From NCBI GenBank assembly GCA_016297535.1, contig JAEDGL010000117.1, positions 1 to 7,527 on the forward strand: a DNA stretch of 7,527 nucleotides, given 5' to 3'. A program made the translations under genes and the position numbers. The DNA is from Clostridia bacterium (GTDB lineage: Bacteria > Bacillota > Clostridia > Christensenellales > Aristaeellaceae). The notes under the pieces were generated by a model, which was not told the origin of the DNA, searched no databases, and saw only the letters and a program-made list of their open reading frames with translations. Numbering within the stretch: the first letter of the stretch is position 1; each line of letters starts with the position of its first letter. This document shows positions 1 to 5,808 of the stretch, in pieces.

Positions 1-624
1 TACAAATTTTTTCTCAGAGATCATAGCGGCATTGTCCGAAGAAACTGCATTTCGCATTTCATCCAGCCGTGCGGCAACTTCCTTTGCTACTGGCCGTCCA
101 TCCACGAAGACCATTCCACGGTTGGCCGCAGCTATCTCAGGACTCAGACCAGCCCGGCCGGTATCCTGAGTATACTGATATAGGCGGTTTTCAAACCTCT
201 GCTGTTCTTCCTCAGAAAATGTGTTCAGCGCATCTTGAACCGTGATTTTACCTGCATAGGCTGTTCTCTTTTCCTGCAGGATTTCTTCTTTCTCGCGTTG
301 CAGCCGCTGCTCATCCGTAGCCTGCTGAGTTTCTTTTTGATTTGCAGGCGAAGACTTTCTCTTCACCGGAGGAGCCGTCTTTTCTCCGCGGCCGCTGTTC
401 TTCAACCGAATCCCCAGCCACAGGATTGTAAAGAAGGCCGCTGTCATCATAAGGGCTGTCGCAAAAAATCTCAGTCGCTCACCAAAAGAGTCCAGCTCCA
501 TCCCGCCAAACAGCGCAGCCAAAGCACAGACAGCCGAGCTTACTCCCGATATTCCGCCCAGCACGATCAACAGCCATCCGAAGATTCTCCGAAGACAGCA
601 AGCACATTTTTTCATTTTAGCCAT
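1..624 (-). CDS. Uncharacterised two-helix membrane protein with charged C-terminal region (C-terminal end cut by window edge)
   Basis: I do not recognise this protein. The minus-strand frame is open for 208 codons from an ATG at 624 to the left edge, with no stop, so the gene continues outside the window. GAGGAG lies about 6 nt before the ATG, a good ribosome binding site. The N-terminus is basic and cysteine-rich (KKCACCLRR, residues 5-13). Two hydrophobic segments follow, roughly residues 14-39 and 53-72, then a basic KNSGRGEK-like stretch. By the positive-inside pattern both ends are probably cytoplasmic. Residues about 85-120 are rich in Lys, Gln and Glu and may be helical or coiled-coil. 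The visible end contains a VFVDGRPVAKEVAARLDEM segment that looks like a small folded unit. Codon use is more A/T-rich than in the operon to the right. It lies downstream of the spoIVB remnant on the same strand but beyond a terminator-like hairpin. I am confident it is coding; its function is unknown. Confidence 0.75.
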   Translation of the reverse strand, partial: MAKMKKCACCLRRIFGWLLIVLGGISGVSSAVCALAALFGGMELDSFGERLRFFATALMMTAAFFTILWLGIRLKNSGRGEKTAPPVKRKSSPANQKETQQATDEQRLQREKEEILQEKRTAYAGKITVQDALNTFSEEEQQRFENRLYQYTQDTGRAGLSPEIAAANRGMVFVDGRPVAKEVAARLDEMRNAVSSDNAAMISEKKFV

Positions 625-662
625 GTTTTTCTCCTCTACAATGATTATTTTCATTATTATTT

Positions 663-671
663 ATCATAACA
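663..671 (-). promoter_or_regulatory. Extended -10 promoter element for the minus-strand membrane-protein gene
   Basis: Read on the minus strand this is TGTTATGAT, a TGn extension followed by a good -10 hexamer (TATGAT), in an A/T-rich stretch. It would place the transcript start about 30 nt before the ATG at 624. The -35 region at the usual 17-bp spacing (TGTCTA) is poor, so recognition would depend on the extended -10. It sits just downstream of the terminator hairpin, as expected for an independent unit. Confidence 0.4.
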
Positions 672-680
672 TAGGATACC

Positions 681-712
681 GAAAATAGACAGGGGCAAAA
701 TCTGCCCCTGTC
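681..712 (-). terminator. Hairpin terminator after the spoIVB remnant
   Basis: A perfect 10-bp inverted repeat pairs 688-697 with 703-712 (GACAGGGGCA / TGCCCCTGTC) around a 5-nt loop. On the minus strand it begins 7 nt after the spoIVB stop codon and is followed by TATTTTC, a short interrupted U-tract. That fits a Rho-independent terminator for the former spoIVB transcript. On the plus strand the stem is followed by an A-run, so it would not terminate in that direction. Confidence 0.6.
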
Positions 713-718
713 AAAAAT

Positions 719-958
719 TCACCCCGCCGCATCCAGCATATTTTCAATGAAAATCCCATACCCTCTCGTCGGGTCATTCACCAGAACGTGCGTCACCGCC
801 CCCACCAGCTTGCCGTCCTGAATAATGGGACTGCCGCTCATACCCTGTATGATTCCTCCTGTTTCTTCTGGTCATTCTTTTTCTGTTACACTGATTACCA
901 TACTTTTCTCATGATTGGACACCAAATCACGACATTTATTCATAGGCAGGTCATACTC
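719..958 (-). pseudogene. spoIVB: Decayed C-terminal remnant of SpoIVB peptidase
   Basis: Minus-strand translation of 719-871 gives 50 residues ending in a native stop. They include GGIIQGMSGSPIIQDG, then AVTHVLVNDPTRGYG and FIENMLDAAG, which I recognise as the C-terminal block of SpoIVB. In sporulating Bacillota this serine peptidase signals from forespore to mother cell to activate SigK processing. The serine in GMSGSPI is the known nucleophile. Reading upstream, a TGA occurs at 874-872. Beyond it the same frame still resembles the family (NHEKSMVISVTEKE), so the TGA replaces a residue, usually Leu, without shifting the alignment. The frame stops again at 964-962. No recognisable SpoIVB sequence remains further up: no PDZ domain, no catalytic His or Asp region and no membrane anchor. 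The family is usually about 400 residues. This is therefore a broken remnant, with a working copy presumably elsewhere. Confidence 0.8.
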
Positions 959-1235
959 TGTTCATTTGCCGGTGCTATGATGATACCGTCGTAACAGACA
1001 AATGCGCCTGAAAGCGGCGTACAGGGATGCTCTTGCGCAAGATCAACGGTTTACAGGTACCATAAACCGGCGGCTATGGCCCAGGAGGCGATTATGTGCC
1101 CGGGCGGCCATTCCCCCCCAGCCGCGCTCCCTCCGCTTTCGGCGCGACTAAAAGCTCCGCGGTCTTCCGCGTTTGAATAGGGTCTTCCGTTTTAGGCAAA
1201 GCGCCGGTGGAAGGCCCGTTTTTTGTGGCATTTCT
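959..1235. other. Non-coding junction between the low-GC minus-strand block and the GC-rich operon
   Basis: No convincing gene is present. Minus-strand positions 943-1050 are open for 36 codons in a second frame, with a protein-like stretch (FVCYDGIIIAPANEQ). This frame meets the spoIVB remnant through an ATGA-like overlap, but I cannot assign it to SpoIVB or any other family. On the plus strand a 49-codon ATG frame (1002-1151) begins protein-like and then turns into Arg/Pro-rich GC-shadow sequence. Base composition rises sharply to the right of about 1000. A 9-bp direct repeat, GGTCTTCCG, occurs at 1161 and 1181. Two palindromes at 1031-1069 are listed separately. Confidence 0.5.
1031..1069. 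repeat. Two adjacent palindromes near the composition boundary
   Basis: Positions 1031-1042 are a perfect 12-bp palindrome, TCTTGCGCAAGA. Five bases on, CGGTTTA (1047-1053) pairs with TAAACCG (1063-1069) around a 9-nt loop that contains the palindrome GGTACC. There is no T-tract, so this is not a terminator. It could be a protein-binding site, a recombination scar or chance. Confidence 0.45.
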
Positions 1236-1302
1236 TGTATCCTGTATCCAGCTGCTTGACATTTTTCGACCTTGTGACTAAAATAAATACATTAAAAATA
1301 CA
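1236..1302. promoter_or_regulatory. Possible GntR-type operator half-sites flanking the operon promoter
   Basis: TGTATCC occurs twice in perfect tandem at 1236-1242 and 1243-1249, just before the -35 box. The reverse complement of TGTAT, ATACA, occurs at 1287-1291 and 1298-1302, over the expected transcript start and the ribosome binding site. The longer match CCTGTAT (1241-1247) is the inverse of ATACAGG (1298-1304). FadR/FCD-type GntR regulators bind palindromes built on GT-A-T / A-T-AC half-sites, so autoregulation by the downstream gene is plausible. The half-sites here are dispersed rather than one compact palindrome, which weakens the case. Confidence 0.3.
1256..1284 (+). promoter_or_regulatory. 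SigA-type promoter of the gntR-pepF-cca-acyltransferase operon
   Basis: A perfect -35 box TTGACA (1256-1261), a 17-bp spacer and a -10 box TAAAAT (1279-1284) form a near-consensus vegetative promoter. Transcription would begin near 1291, giving a leader of about 25 nt. AGGAGG lies at 1302-1307, 7 nt before the ATG at 1315. Confidence 0.75.
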
Positions 1303-1314
1303 GGAGGCGGAACC

Positions 1315-2004
1315 ATGACCCCCATTTCCCTTGGCCCGGCAGCCGAAAGCAAGCCCATCCGTGAAATCGCATACGAAACCCTCAAGCACGCCATCATCAC
1401 CGGCGATTTGCCCGCAGGGTCGCGCATTGTGGAAACGGATTACGCCGAACGCATGCACATCAGCCGCACGCCCCTGCGCGAGGCTCTGCGCAAGCTGGAG
1501 CGCGACGGCCTGGTGGAGTACATGCTGCGCCGCGGCGTCATTGTTCGCGCCTTTACCATTGCGGATGTGGACGAGATTTACACCATCCGCAACTGCCTGG
1601 AAATGCTCACCCTGCCCGCCATCATCCAAAACGCCACACCCGGGGATATCCAGCGCCTGCGCGGCATTCTTGCGCAGATGGATCCCCTGACCGAGCAGGG
1701 GGACGTTGCCGCCCTCTCGCCCCTGGCGCGCCGTTTCCATAACGAGCTTACCGCCATCTCCGGCCTCAAGCGCACCATCCGCGCCATCGAGGGGCAGGAT
1801 GAATACATCACCCGCTTCTCCGCCCTGTCCATCGCCAAGGAGGATCGCCGCGGCGCCGCCCATCAGGAGCACCACGAGCTGGTAAACCTGGTGGAACGGA
1901 AGGACCTGGAGGGCTTCCAGCAGCTGATGCGCCGCCACATCGAGCGCAGCAAGGAAACCTGCCTGCTGGCGCTGCAGGAAAGCAAGCTGCGCCAGAACGG
2001 CTGA
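1315..2004 (+). CDS. GntR-family transcriptional regulator, FadR/FCD subfamily
   Basis: This 229-residue protein is a DNA-binding repressor or activator of the FCD group, whose members usually sense small organic acids through a metal-bound site. Residues about 14-80 form the winged helix, with the typical run IREIAYETLKHAIITGDLPAG, then SRTPLREALRKLERDGLVE and the wing RRGVIV. Residues about 85-212 match the helical FCD domain: FH at 141-142, EH at 185-186 and a late His in MRRHI (H208). These give three of the usual four metal ligands (H142, H186, H208). The normal Asp three residues before the FH phenylalanine is Ala138 here. AGGAGG 7 nt before the ATG supports the start. It is the first gene of the operon, 44 nt before pepF, so it probably controls its own unit. 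The ligand cannot be told from the sequence. Confidence 0.9.
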   Translation: MTPISLGPAAESKPIREIAYETLKHAIITGDLPAGSRIVETDYAERMHISRTPLREALRKLERDGLVEYMLRRGVIVRAFTIADVDEIYTIRNCLEMLTLPAIIQNATPGDIQRLRGILAQMDPLTEQGDVAALSPLARRFHNELTAISGLKRTIRAIEGQDEYITRFSALSIAKEDRRGAAHQEHHELVNLVERKDLEGFQQLMRRHIERSKETCLLALQESKLRQNG

Positions 2005-2048
2005 ACCAAGCCGCCGTTTCCCAACCATACAGAAAGAAGGCCTTTTGC

Positions 2049-3806
2049 ATGAACAACCCCACCTGGGATCTTTCCATTTTTTATCAGGATTTTGACGACC
2101 CCCGGCTGACCGGGGATATCCAGAGCATTCAGCCCCTGCTGCAAAAGCCGCAGGAAATCATAGATGCCAATCTGCCCGTTGTGCAAAAGCTGGAGGCGCT
2201 GGTGGATTTTGAAAACCAGCTGCAGGCCACCCTCAGCCGGGTGTTCGGCTTTGTCGGCCTTACCCTGGCCACCGACAACTGCAACGCCCGCGCGCTGCGC
2301 ATGCAGGACGAGCTGGGCCAGCAGATGGTGGAGGTAAAGCTGGCCGACAGCCGCATCGCCCGCTTCCTCAGCACCATCCAAAATCTGGACGAGGTGATCG
2401 CCGGCAGCGAAAAGCTGTCCTCCGTCGCCTTTGCCCTCAGGGAAACCGCGGAGAACGCCCGCCACATGGTGCCCGAGCATATGGAAAAAGAGCTGCTGCA
2501 GATGAGCCTGAACGGCGCGGATGCGTGGAGCAAGCTGCGCGACCGCCTGATGGGCACCCTGACCTGCGAGCTCAACGGCCAAACCTATCCCCTGCCTGCC
2601 GTGCGCGGCATGGCCTACGACCGCGATCCCTCCGTGCGCAAGGCCGCCTATGAGGCCGAGCTGGAAAGCTACAAAAAGGTGGAAACCGCCATGGCCTACT
2701 GCCTGGGCTGCATCAAGGGCGAAACCATCACCCTGTGCCAGCTGCGGGGCTACGACGATCCCCTGAGCATGACCCTGGCCCAGAACCGCATGGATCACGA
2801 AACGCTCAACGCCATGTGGACCGCCATCCGCGAGGCGCTGCCGGATTTCCGCCGCTACCTGCGCCGCAAGGCCGAGCTGCTGGGCCATGCCAACGGCCTG
2901 CCCTTCTACGACCTGTTCGCGCCCATGGGACACAGCAGCCAGACCTATACCATCGATGAGGCCCACCGGCTGCTGGTGGATACCTTCAGCGCCATCAGCC
3001 CCGATATGGGCGCGTTTATCGACAACGCCTTCCAGCAGCGCTGGATCGACGTCTATCCCCGCGAGGGCAAGAGCGGCGGCGCCTTCTGCAGCGGCAATTA
3101 CGAGGCCAACCAGAGCCGGATTCTGACCAACTTTATGGGCAGCTTTTCGGATGTGTGCACCCTGGCGCACGAGCTGGGCCACGGCTGGCACAACCGCTGC
3201 ATGCAGCGCAAGCCCCGCCTGCTCACCGATTATCCCATGCCCCTGGCGGAGACGGCCTCCATCTTTAACGAGGAGCTGCTCAACCGCCAGGTGCGCAAAA
3301 CCGCCGACGACGCCACCCGCCTTACCCTGCTGGAAAGCGCCCTGCAGGACGCCACCCAGACCATTGTGGATATCTACAGCCGCTTCCTGTTTGAAAGCGC
3401 CGTGTTTGAAGCCCGCAAAACCCACATTCCCACTGCCGAAGAGTGCAACCGCATGATGCTGGAGGCGCAGGAGCAGGCCTACGGCGACGGGCTGGATCCC
3501 GAGGTGCGCAACAGCGGCATGTGGGTGTGCAAGAGCCACTACTACTCGCCGGAGCTGCACTTCTACAACTTCCCCTATGCCTTCGGCCATCTGTTTGCGC
3601 TGGGCGTGTACAGCCGCTACCAGCAGGAGGGCGCATCCTTCCTGCCCAGGTACAACGAGCTTCTGGCCTCCTGCGGCAGCGATACCATCCCCAACGTGGC
3701 CCTGTCCGTGGGCATTGACGTGCGCAGCGTGGATTACTGGCGCTCGGCGCTGCAGGTGCTGCGCGACGAGGTGGAGGAATTCCTGCGCCTGACCGAGGGC
3801 AAATGA
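2049..3806 (+). CDS. pepF: Oligoendopeptidase F, M3 family zinc metallopeptidase
   Basis: A cytoplasmic zinc peptidase that cuts short peptides internally, usually to recycle oligopeptides taken up or released by proteolysis. The 585 residues match the usual length of clostridial M3B PepF proteins (roughly 590-600). The N-terminus WDLSIFYQDFDDP is typical, and there is no signal peptide. The zinc site is visible: HELGH at 374-378 supplies H374 and H378 with catalytic E375, and E401 in PLAETASIFNEEL is the third ligand. The late HFYNFPYAFGHLFALGVY segment (504 onward) is the conserved Tyr/His-rich substrate-binding part of the family. AAAGAAGG lies about 9 nt before the ATG, a moderate ribosome site. 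The gene follows the GntR gene by 44 nt, and its TGA overlaps the ATG of cca (ATGA). No defect is seen. Confidence 0.95.
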   Translation: MNNPTWDLSIFYQDFDDPRLTGDIQSIQPLLQKPQEIIDANLPVVQKLEALVDFENQLQATLSRVFGFVGLTLATDNCNARALRMQDELGQQMVEVKLADSRIARFLSTIQNLDEVIAGSEKLSSVAFALRETAENARHMVPEHMEKELLQMSLNGADAWSKLRDRLMGTLTCELNGQTYPLPAVRGMAYDRDPSVRKAAYEAELESYKKVETAMAYCLGCIKGETITLCQLRGYDDPLSMTLAQNRMDHETLNAMWTAIREALPDFRRYLRRKAELLGHANGLPFYDLFAPMGHSSQTYTIDEAHRLLVDTFSAISPDMGAFIDNAFQQRWIDVYPREGKSGGAFCSGNYEANQSRILTNFMGSFSDVCTLAHELGHGWHNRCMQRKPRLLTDYPMPLAETASIFNEELLNRQVRKTADDATRLTLLESALQDATQTIVDIYSRFLFESAVFEARKTHIPTAEECNRMMLEAQEQAYGDGLDPEVRNSGMWVCKSHYYSPELHFYNFPYAFGHLFALGVYSRYQQEGASFLPRYNELLASCGSDTIPNVALSVGIDVRSVDYWRSALQVLRDEVEEFLRLTEGK

Positions 3807-5077
3807 GCGACGCAATGACCGGCGCGCCGTGGCTAAGCACCCTGGCGCGCGTTTTTGAGCAGGGGGGCGCGGCGCTCTACCTTGTGGGCGGCGCGGTGCG
3901 AAACCCGCTTATGGGCCTGCCCCTTTCGGATATCGACGTATGCGGCCCTGCCCGGCCCGAAGCCATAGTCGCCCTGTGCGAAGGCACCCCGGTGCAGGCG
4001 CGGCTGCGCGCGGCGCATTTTGGCACGGTGGAGCTGCACCTGACCGATGAAACCGGCGTGCACCGCATGGCCGAGTACACCACCTGGCGGGAGGACAGCT
4101 ACCGCTGCGGCCACCGGCCGGACAGCGTGCGCTTTACCACCGATATCGCCGTGGACAGCCTGCGCCGCGATTTCAGCGTAAACGCCCTGTACCAGCGTGT
4201 GCGGCCGGATCATCTGGACCCGGTGATCGACCCGACCGGCGGGCTTGCGCACCTGCGCGAGGGCGTTTTGCACACCGTCACCCCCGATCCGGACCGCGTG
4301 CTGGGCGACGACGGATTGCGCATTCTGCGCGCGGCGCGCTTTCAGGCCGAGCTGGATCTGAAGCCCACCGAGGCCCTGATGCAAAGCCTTGCGCGCAACG
4401 CGCACCTGCTTGGGGAAATCGCTCCGGAGCGTTTGCGCGACGAGCTGCAGAAGGTGCTGATGGCCGACCTGCGCTATCCCACCCTCCGGCGATGCGCCCC
4501 CGCCACCCGCAGCGGGCTGGATACCATCCACCGCATCGGCGCGTGGCCGTACCTGTTTGGCACCCTTCCCTGCGATGAGCAGGCGCTTTGCGCCCTGAGC
4601 CGCTTTTCCGTACCCACGCTGAGCGCGCGCATGGCGCTTTTGCTGCGCAGCGCCGACGCCCGTGCGGCGGGCGACTGCCTGCGCCGCCTGCGCTTTTCCC
4701 AAAGCGACGCGGAGGCTGCGCAGCGCTGCATCGCCGCCCTGCAGGGCATGGGGAGCGCTCCGCTTTTTGATCTGGTTCAGCTGGGGCGGCAGGCGCTGGA
4801 TACGGCGCTTTGCGCGCTCAAAGCCCTGGGCGACGAAGCGGGCGTGCAATCGGCGCAGGCCGTGCTGCAACGGCTGCACGGCAAGCCCATGTCCCTGCGC
4901 GAGCTTGCCGTAGGCGGCAACGATCTGATCCCCCTGTTTTCCCGCAGCCATCGCCCGTTCAGAGAGATGGGAGCCGTGCTCAACGCCCTGTGGCGGGCGG
5001 TTATCGAGGACGATGTTCCCAACGAGCGATCCGCGCTGCTGATGCATCCCATGCTTGGAGGCTTGCCAAACCCATGA
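3803..5077 (+). CDS. cca: CCA-adding enzyme (tRNA nucleotidyltransferase, class II)
   Basis: This 424-residue enzyme adds or repairs the 3'-terminal CCA of tRNAs using CTP and ATP without a template. The class II motifs appear in order: LVGGAVRNPLMGLPLSDIDV (27-46), with catalytic D43 and D45; the REDSY...RRPDSV-like region around 96-109; RRDFSVNAL (121-129); LGDDGLRILRAARF (167-180), the nucleotide-recognising motif D written DDxxR rather than EDxxR; and ERLRDE (209-214), motif E. The remaining C-terminal half is helical and ends with VPNERSALL, a usual ending in clostridial relatives. I see no HD phosphohydrolase domain. The ATG lies in the 4-bp ATGA overlap with pepF, and its own TGA overlaps the next start the same way, so translation is likely coupled on both sides. 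A poly(A) polymerase is possible from motifs alone but less likely in this context. Confidence 0.93.
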   Translation: MSDAMTGAPWLSTLARVFEQGGAALYLVGGAVRNPLMGLPLSDIDVCGPARPEAIVALCEGTPVQARLRAAHFGTVELHLTDETGVHRMAEYTTWREDSYRCGHRPDSVRFTTDIAVDSLRRDFSVNALYQRVRPDHLDPVIDPTGGLAHLREGVLHTVTPDPDRVLGDDGLRILRAARFQAELDLKPTEALMQSLARNAHLLGEIAPERLRDELQKVLMADLRYPTLRRCAPATRSGLDTIHRIGAWPYLFGTLPCDEQALCALSRFSVPTLSARMALLLRSADARAAGDCLRRLRFSQSDAEAAQRCIAALQGMGSAPLFDLVQLGRQALDTALCALKALGDEAGVQSAQAVLQRLHGKPMSLRELAVGGNDLIPLFSRSHRPFREMGAVLNALWRAVIEDDVPNERSALLMHPMLGGLPNP

Positions 5078-5739
5078 AGAAATCCTTTCTGGTACTGCGC
5101 CGGATTCTGCGCGCCGTCACGCCCCAAATGAAAACCGTCTGGGAGGTTCCCTACGATGGGGAGCCGTGCGTGTTCTGTCCCAACCATGCCGGGGTGCTGG
5201 GTCCTATCGATATGGTGGTGCACTTTGAGTTGTGCGATACCGCCCGCCCCTGGTTCAACGCCGCGGTTACCAACCCGAAGGAGGTGCCCGCCTACGTACG
5301 TCAGGATTACTGGTGGAAACCCGGCTGCCGGCTGGAGCCGCTGTACAACGCCACCCTGCCCTATCTGGCCGCGGCGCTCATGCCGCCGGTGCTCAACACC
5401 GTAACGGGCGTTCCCGTGTACCACGATATGCGGGTGATCAAAACCTTCCGCAAAAGCATCGAGTTTTTGCGCGCGGGCGATCAGCTCACCATCTTCCCGC
5501 AGCAGCCCTCCGGCTATAAATCCCACCATTTTGAAATCAACAAGGGTTTCCTGCAGATTGCGCCCATGGCCTGGCGCACGCTGGGAATCGCTCTCAAGTT
5601 CTATCCCGTCTTTATCGACCATGCGGGCCATACCATCTACGTCAAAAAGCCCGTCGTCTTCGATCCTTCCCGCAAGCTGGCCGAGCAGGAACACGAAATT
5701 GTGGACGTACTGGCCAACGGCCTGCTGAGCAAAACCTGA
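5074..5739 (+). CDS. Divergent PlsC-like (LPLAT family) acyltransferase
   Basis: Probably a membrane-associated lysophospholipid-type acyltransferase, or a non-catalytic relative. The start was chosen at the ATGA overlap with cca, giving 221 residues (MKKSFLVLRRILRAV...). The frame is open further upstream, but that part is only cca read in another frame. The order of motifs fits PlsC: a PNHAGVLGPID block (36-46) where the family has NHxxxxD, a central VTGVPVYHD stretch (110-118), then LRAGDQLTIFPQQPSG (132-147) where the family has a GxxxxxFPEGTRS-type motif, NKGFLQIAPMAW (156-167) and YPVFI near the end. Two departures stand out: the Asp is eight residues after the His instead of five, and the Glu of FPEG is Gln. 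The substrate cannot be predicted. It is the last gene of the operon, directly followed by an intrinsic terminator. Coding is certain; the catalytic assignment is moderate. Confidence 0.72.
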   Translation: MKKSFLVLRRILRAVTPQMKTVWEVPYDGEPCVFCPNHAGVLGPIDMVVHFELCDTARPWFNAAVTNPKEVPAYVRQDYWWKPGCRLEPLYNATLPYLAAALMPPVLNTVTGVPVYHDMRVIKTFRKSIEFLRAGDQLTIFPQQPSGYKSHHFEINKGFLQIAPMAWRTLGIALKFYPVFIDHAGHTIYVKKPVVFDPSRKLAEQEHEIVDVLANGLLSKT

Positions 5740-5750
5740 TTCTATTCCCC

Positions 5751-5786
5751 AAAGCCGAAAGCCTTTTCCAAACTTTCGGCTTTTTT
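5751..5786 (+). terminator. Intrinsic terminator of the four-gene operon
   Basis: A perfect 11-bp stem (AAAGCCGAAAG 5751-5761 with CTTTCGGCTTT 5773-5783) has an 11-nt loop and runs into a T-tract ending at 5786. It begins 11 nt after the acyltransferase stop codon, which is ideal for a Rho-independent terminator. Confidence 0.92.
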
Positions 5787-5808
5787 GTTACCATCAAAAA
5801 AACCGCCC

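Noticed and set aside
235..669. 144-codon plus-strand open frame
   Set aside because: It is antisense to the minus-strand membrane-protein gene, which has a proper ribosome site and protein-like composition. The plus-strand product is an implausible Phe/Arg/Gln-rich sequence.
788..994. 68-codon plus-strand open frame
   Set aside because: It is the reverse of the spoIVB remnant, whose minus-strand translation matches a known family.
1002..1151. Short 49-codon plus-strand gene (MRLKAAYRDALAQDQ...)
   Set aside because: The first half looks protein-like, but there is no ribosome site, and the second half is Arg/Pro-rich as expected for non-coding GC-rich sequence.
3803..3806. Frameshift between pepF and cca, or cca and the next gene (5074-5077)
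   Set aside because: Both are ordinary 4-bp ATGA stop/start overlaps between complete proteins.
1863..3815. 650-codon open frame on the minus strand opposite pepF
   Set aside because: A shadow of a GC-rich gene. The product is His/Gly/Val-rich with no motifs, while the plus strand encodes a complete PepF with its zinc site.
3833..5047. 404-codon open frame on the minus strand opposite cca
   Set aside because: Same reason: an antisense shadow in GC-rich coding DNA, with all cca motifs on the plus strand.
4810..5073. Longer upstream start for the acyltransferase-like gene
   Set aside because: The extra 88 codons lie inside cca and translate to Arg/Ala-rich sequence unlike any LPLAT N-terminus. 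The ATGA overlap at 5074 is the natural start.
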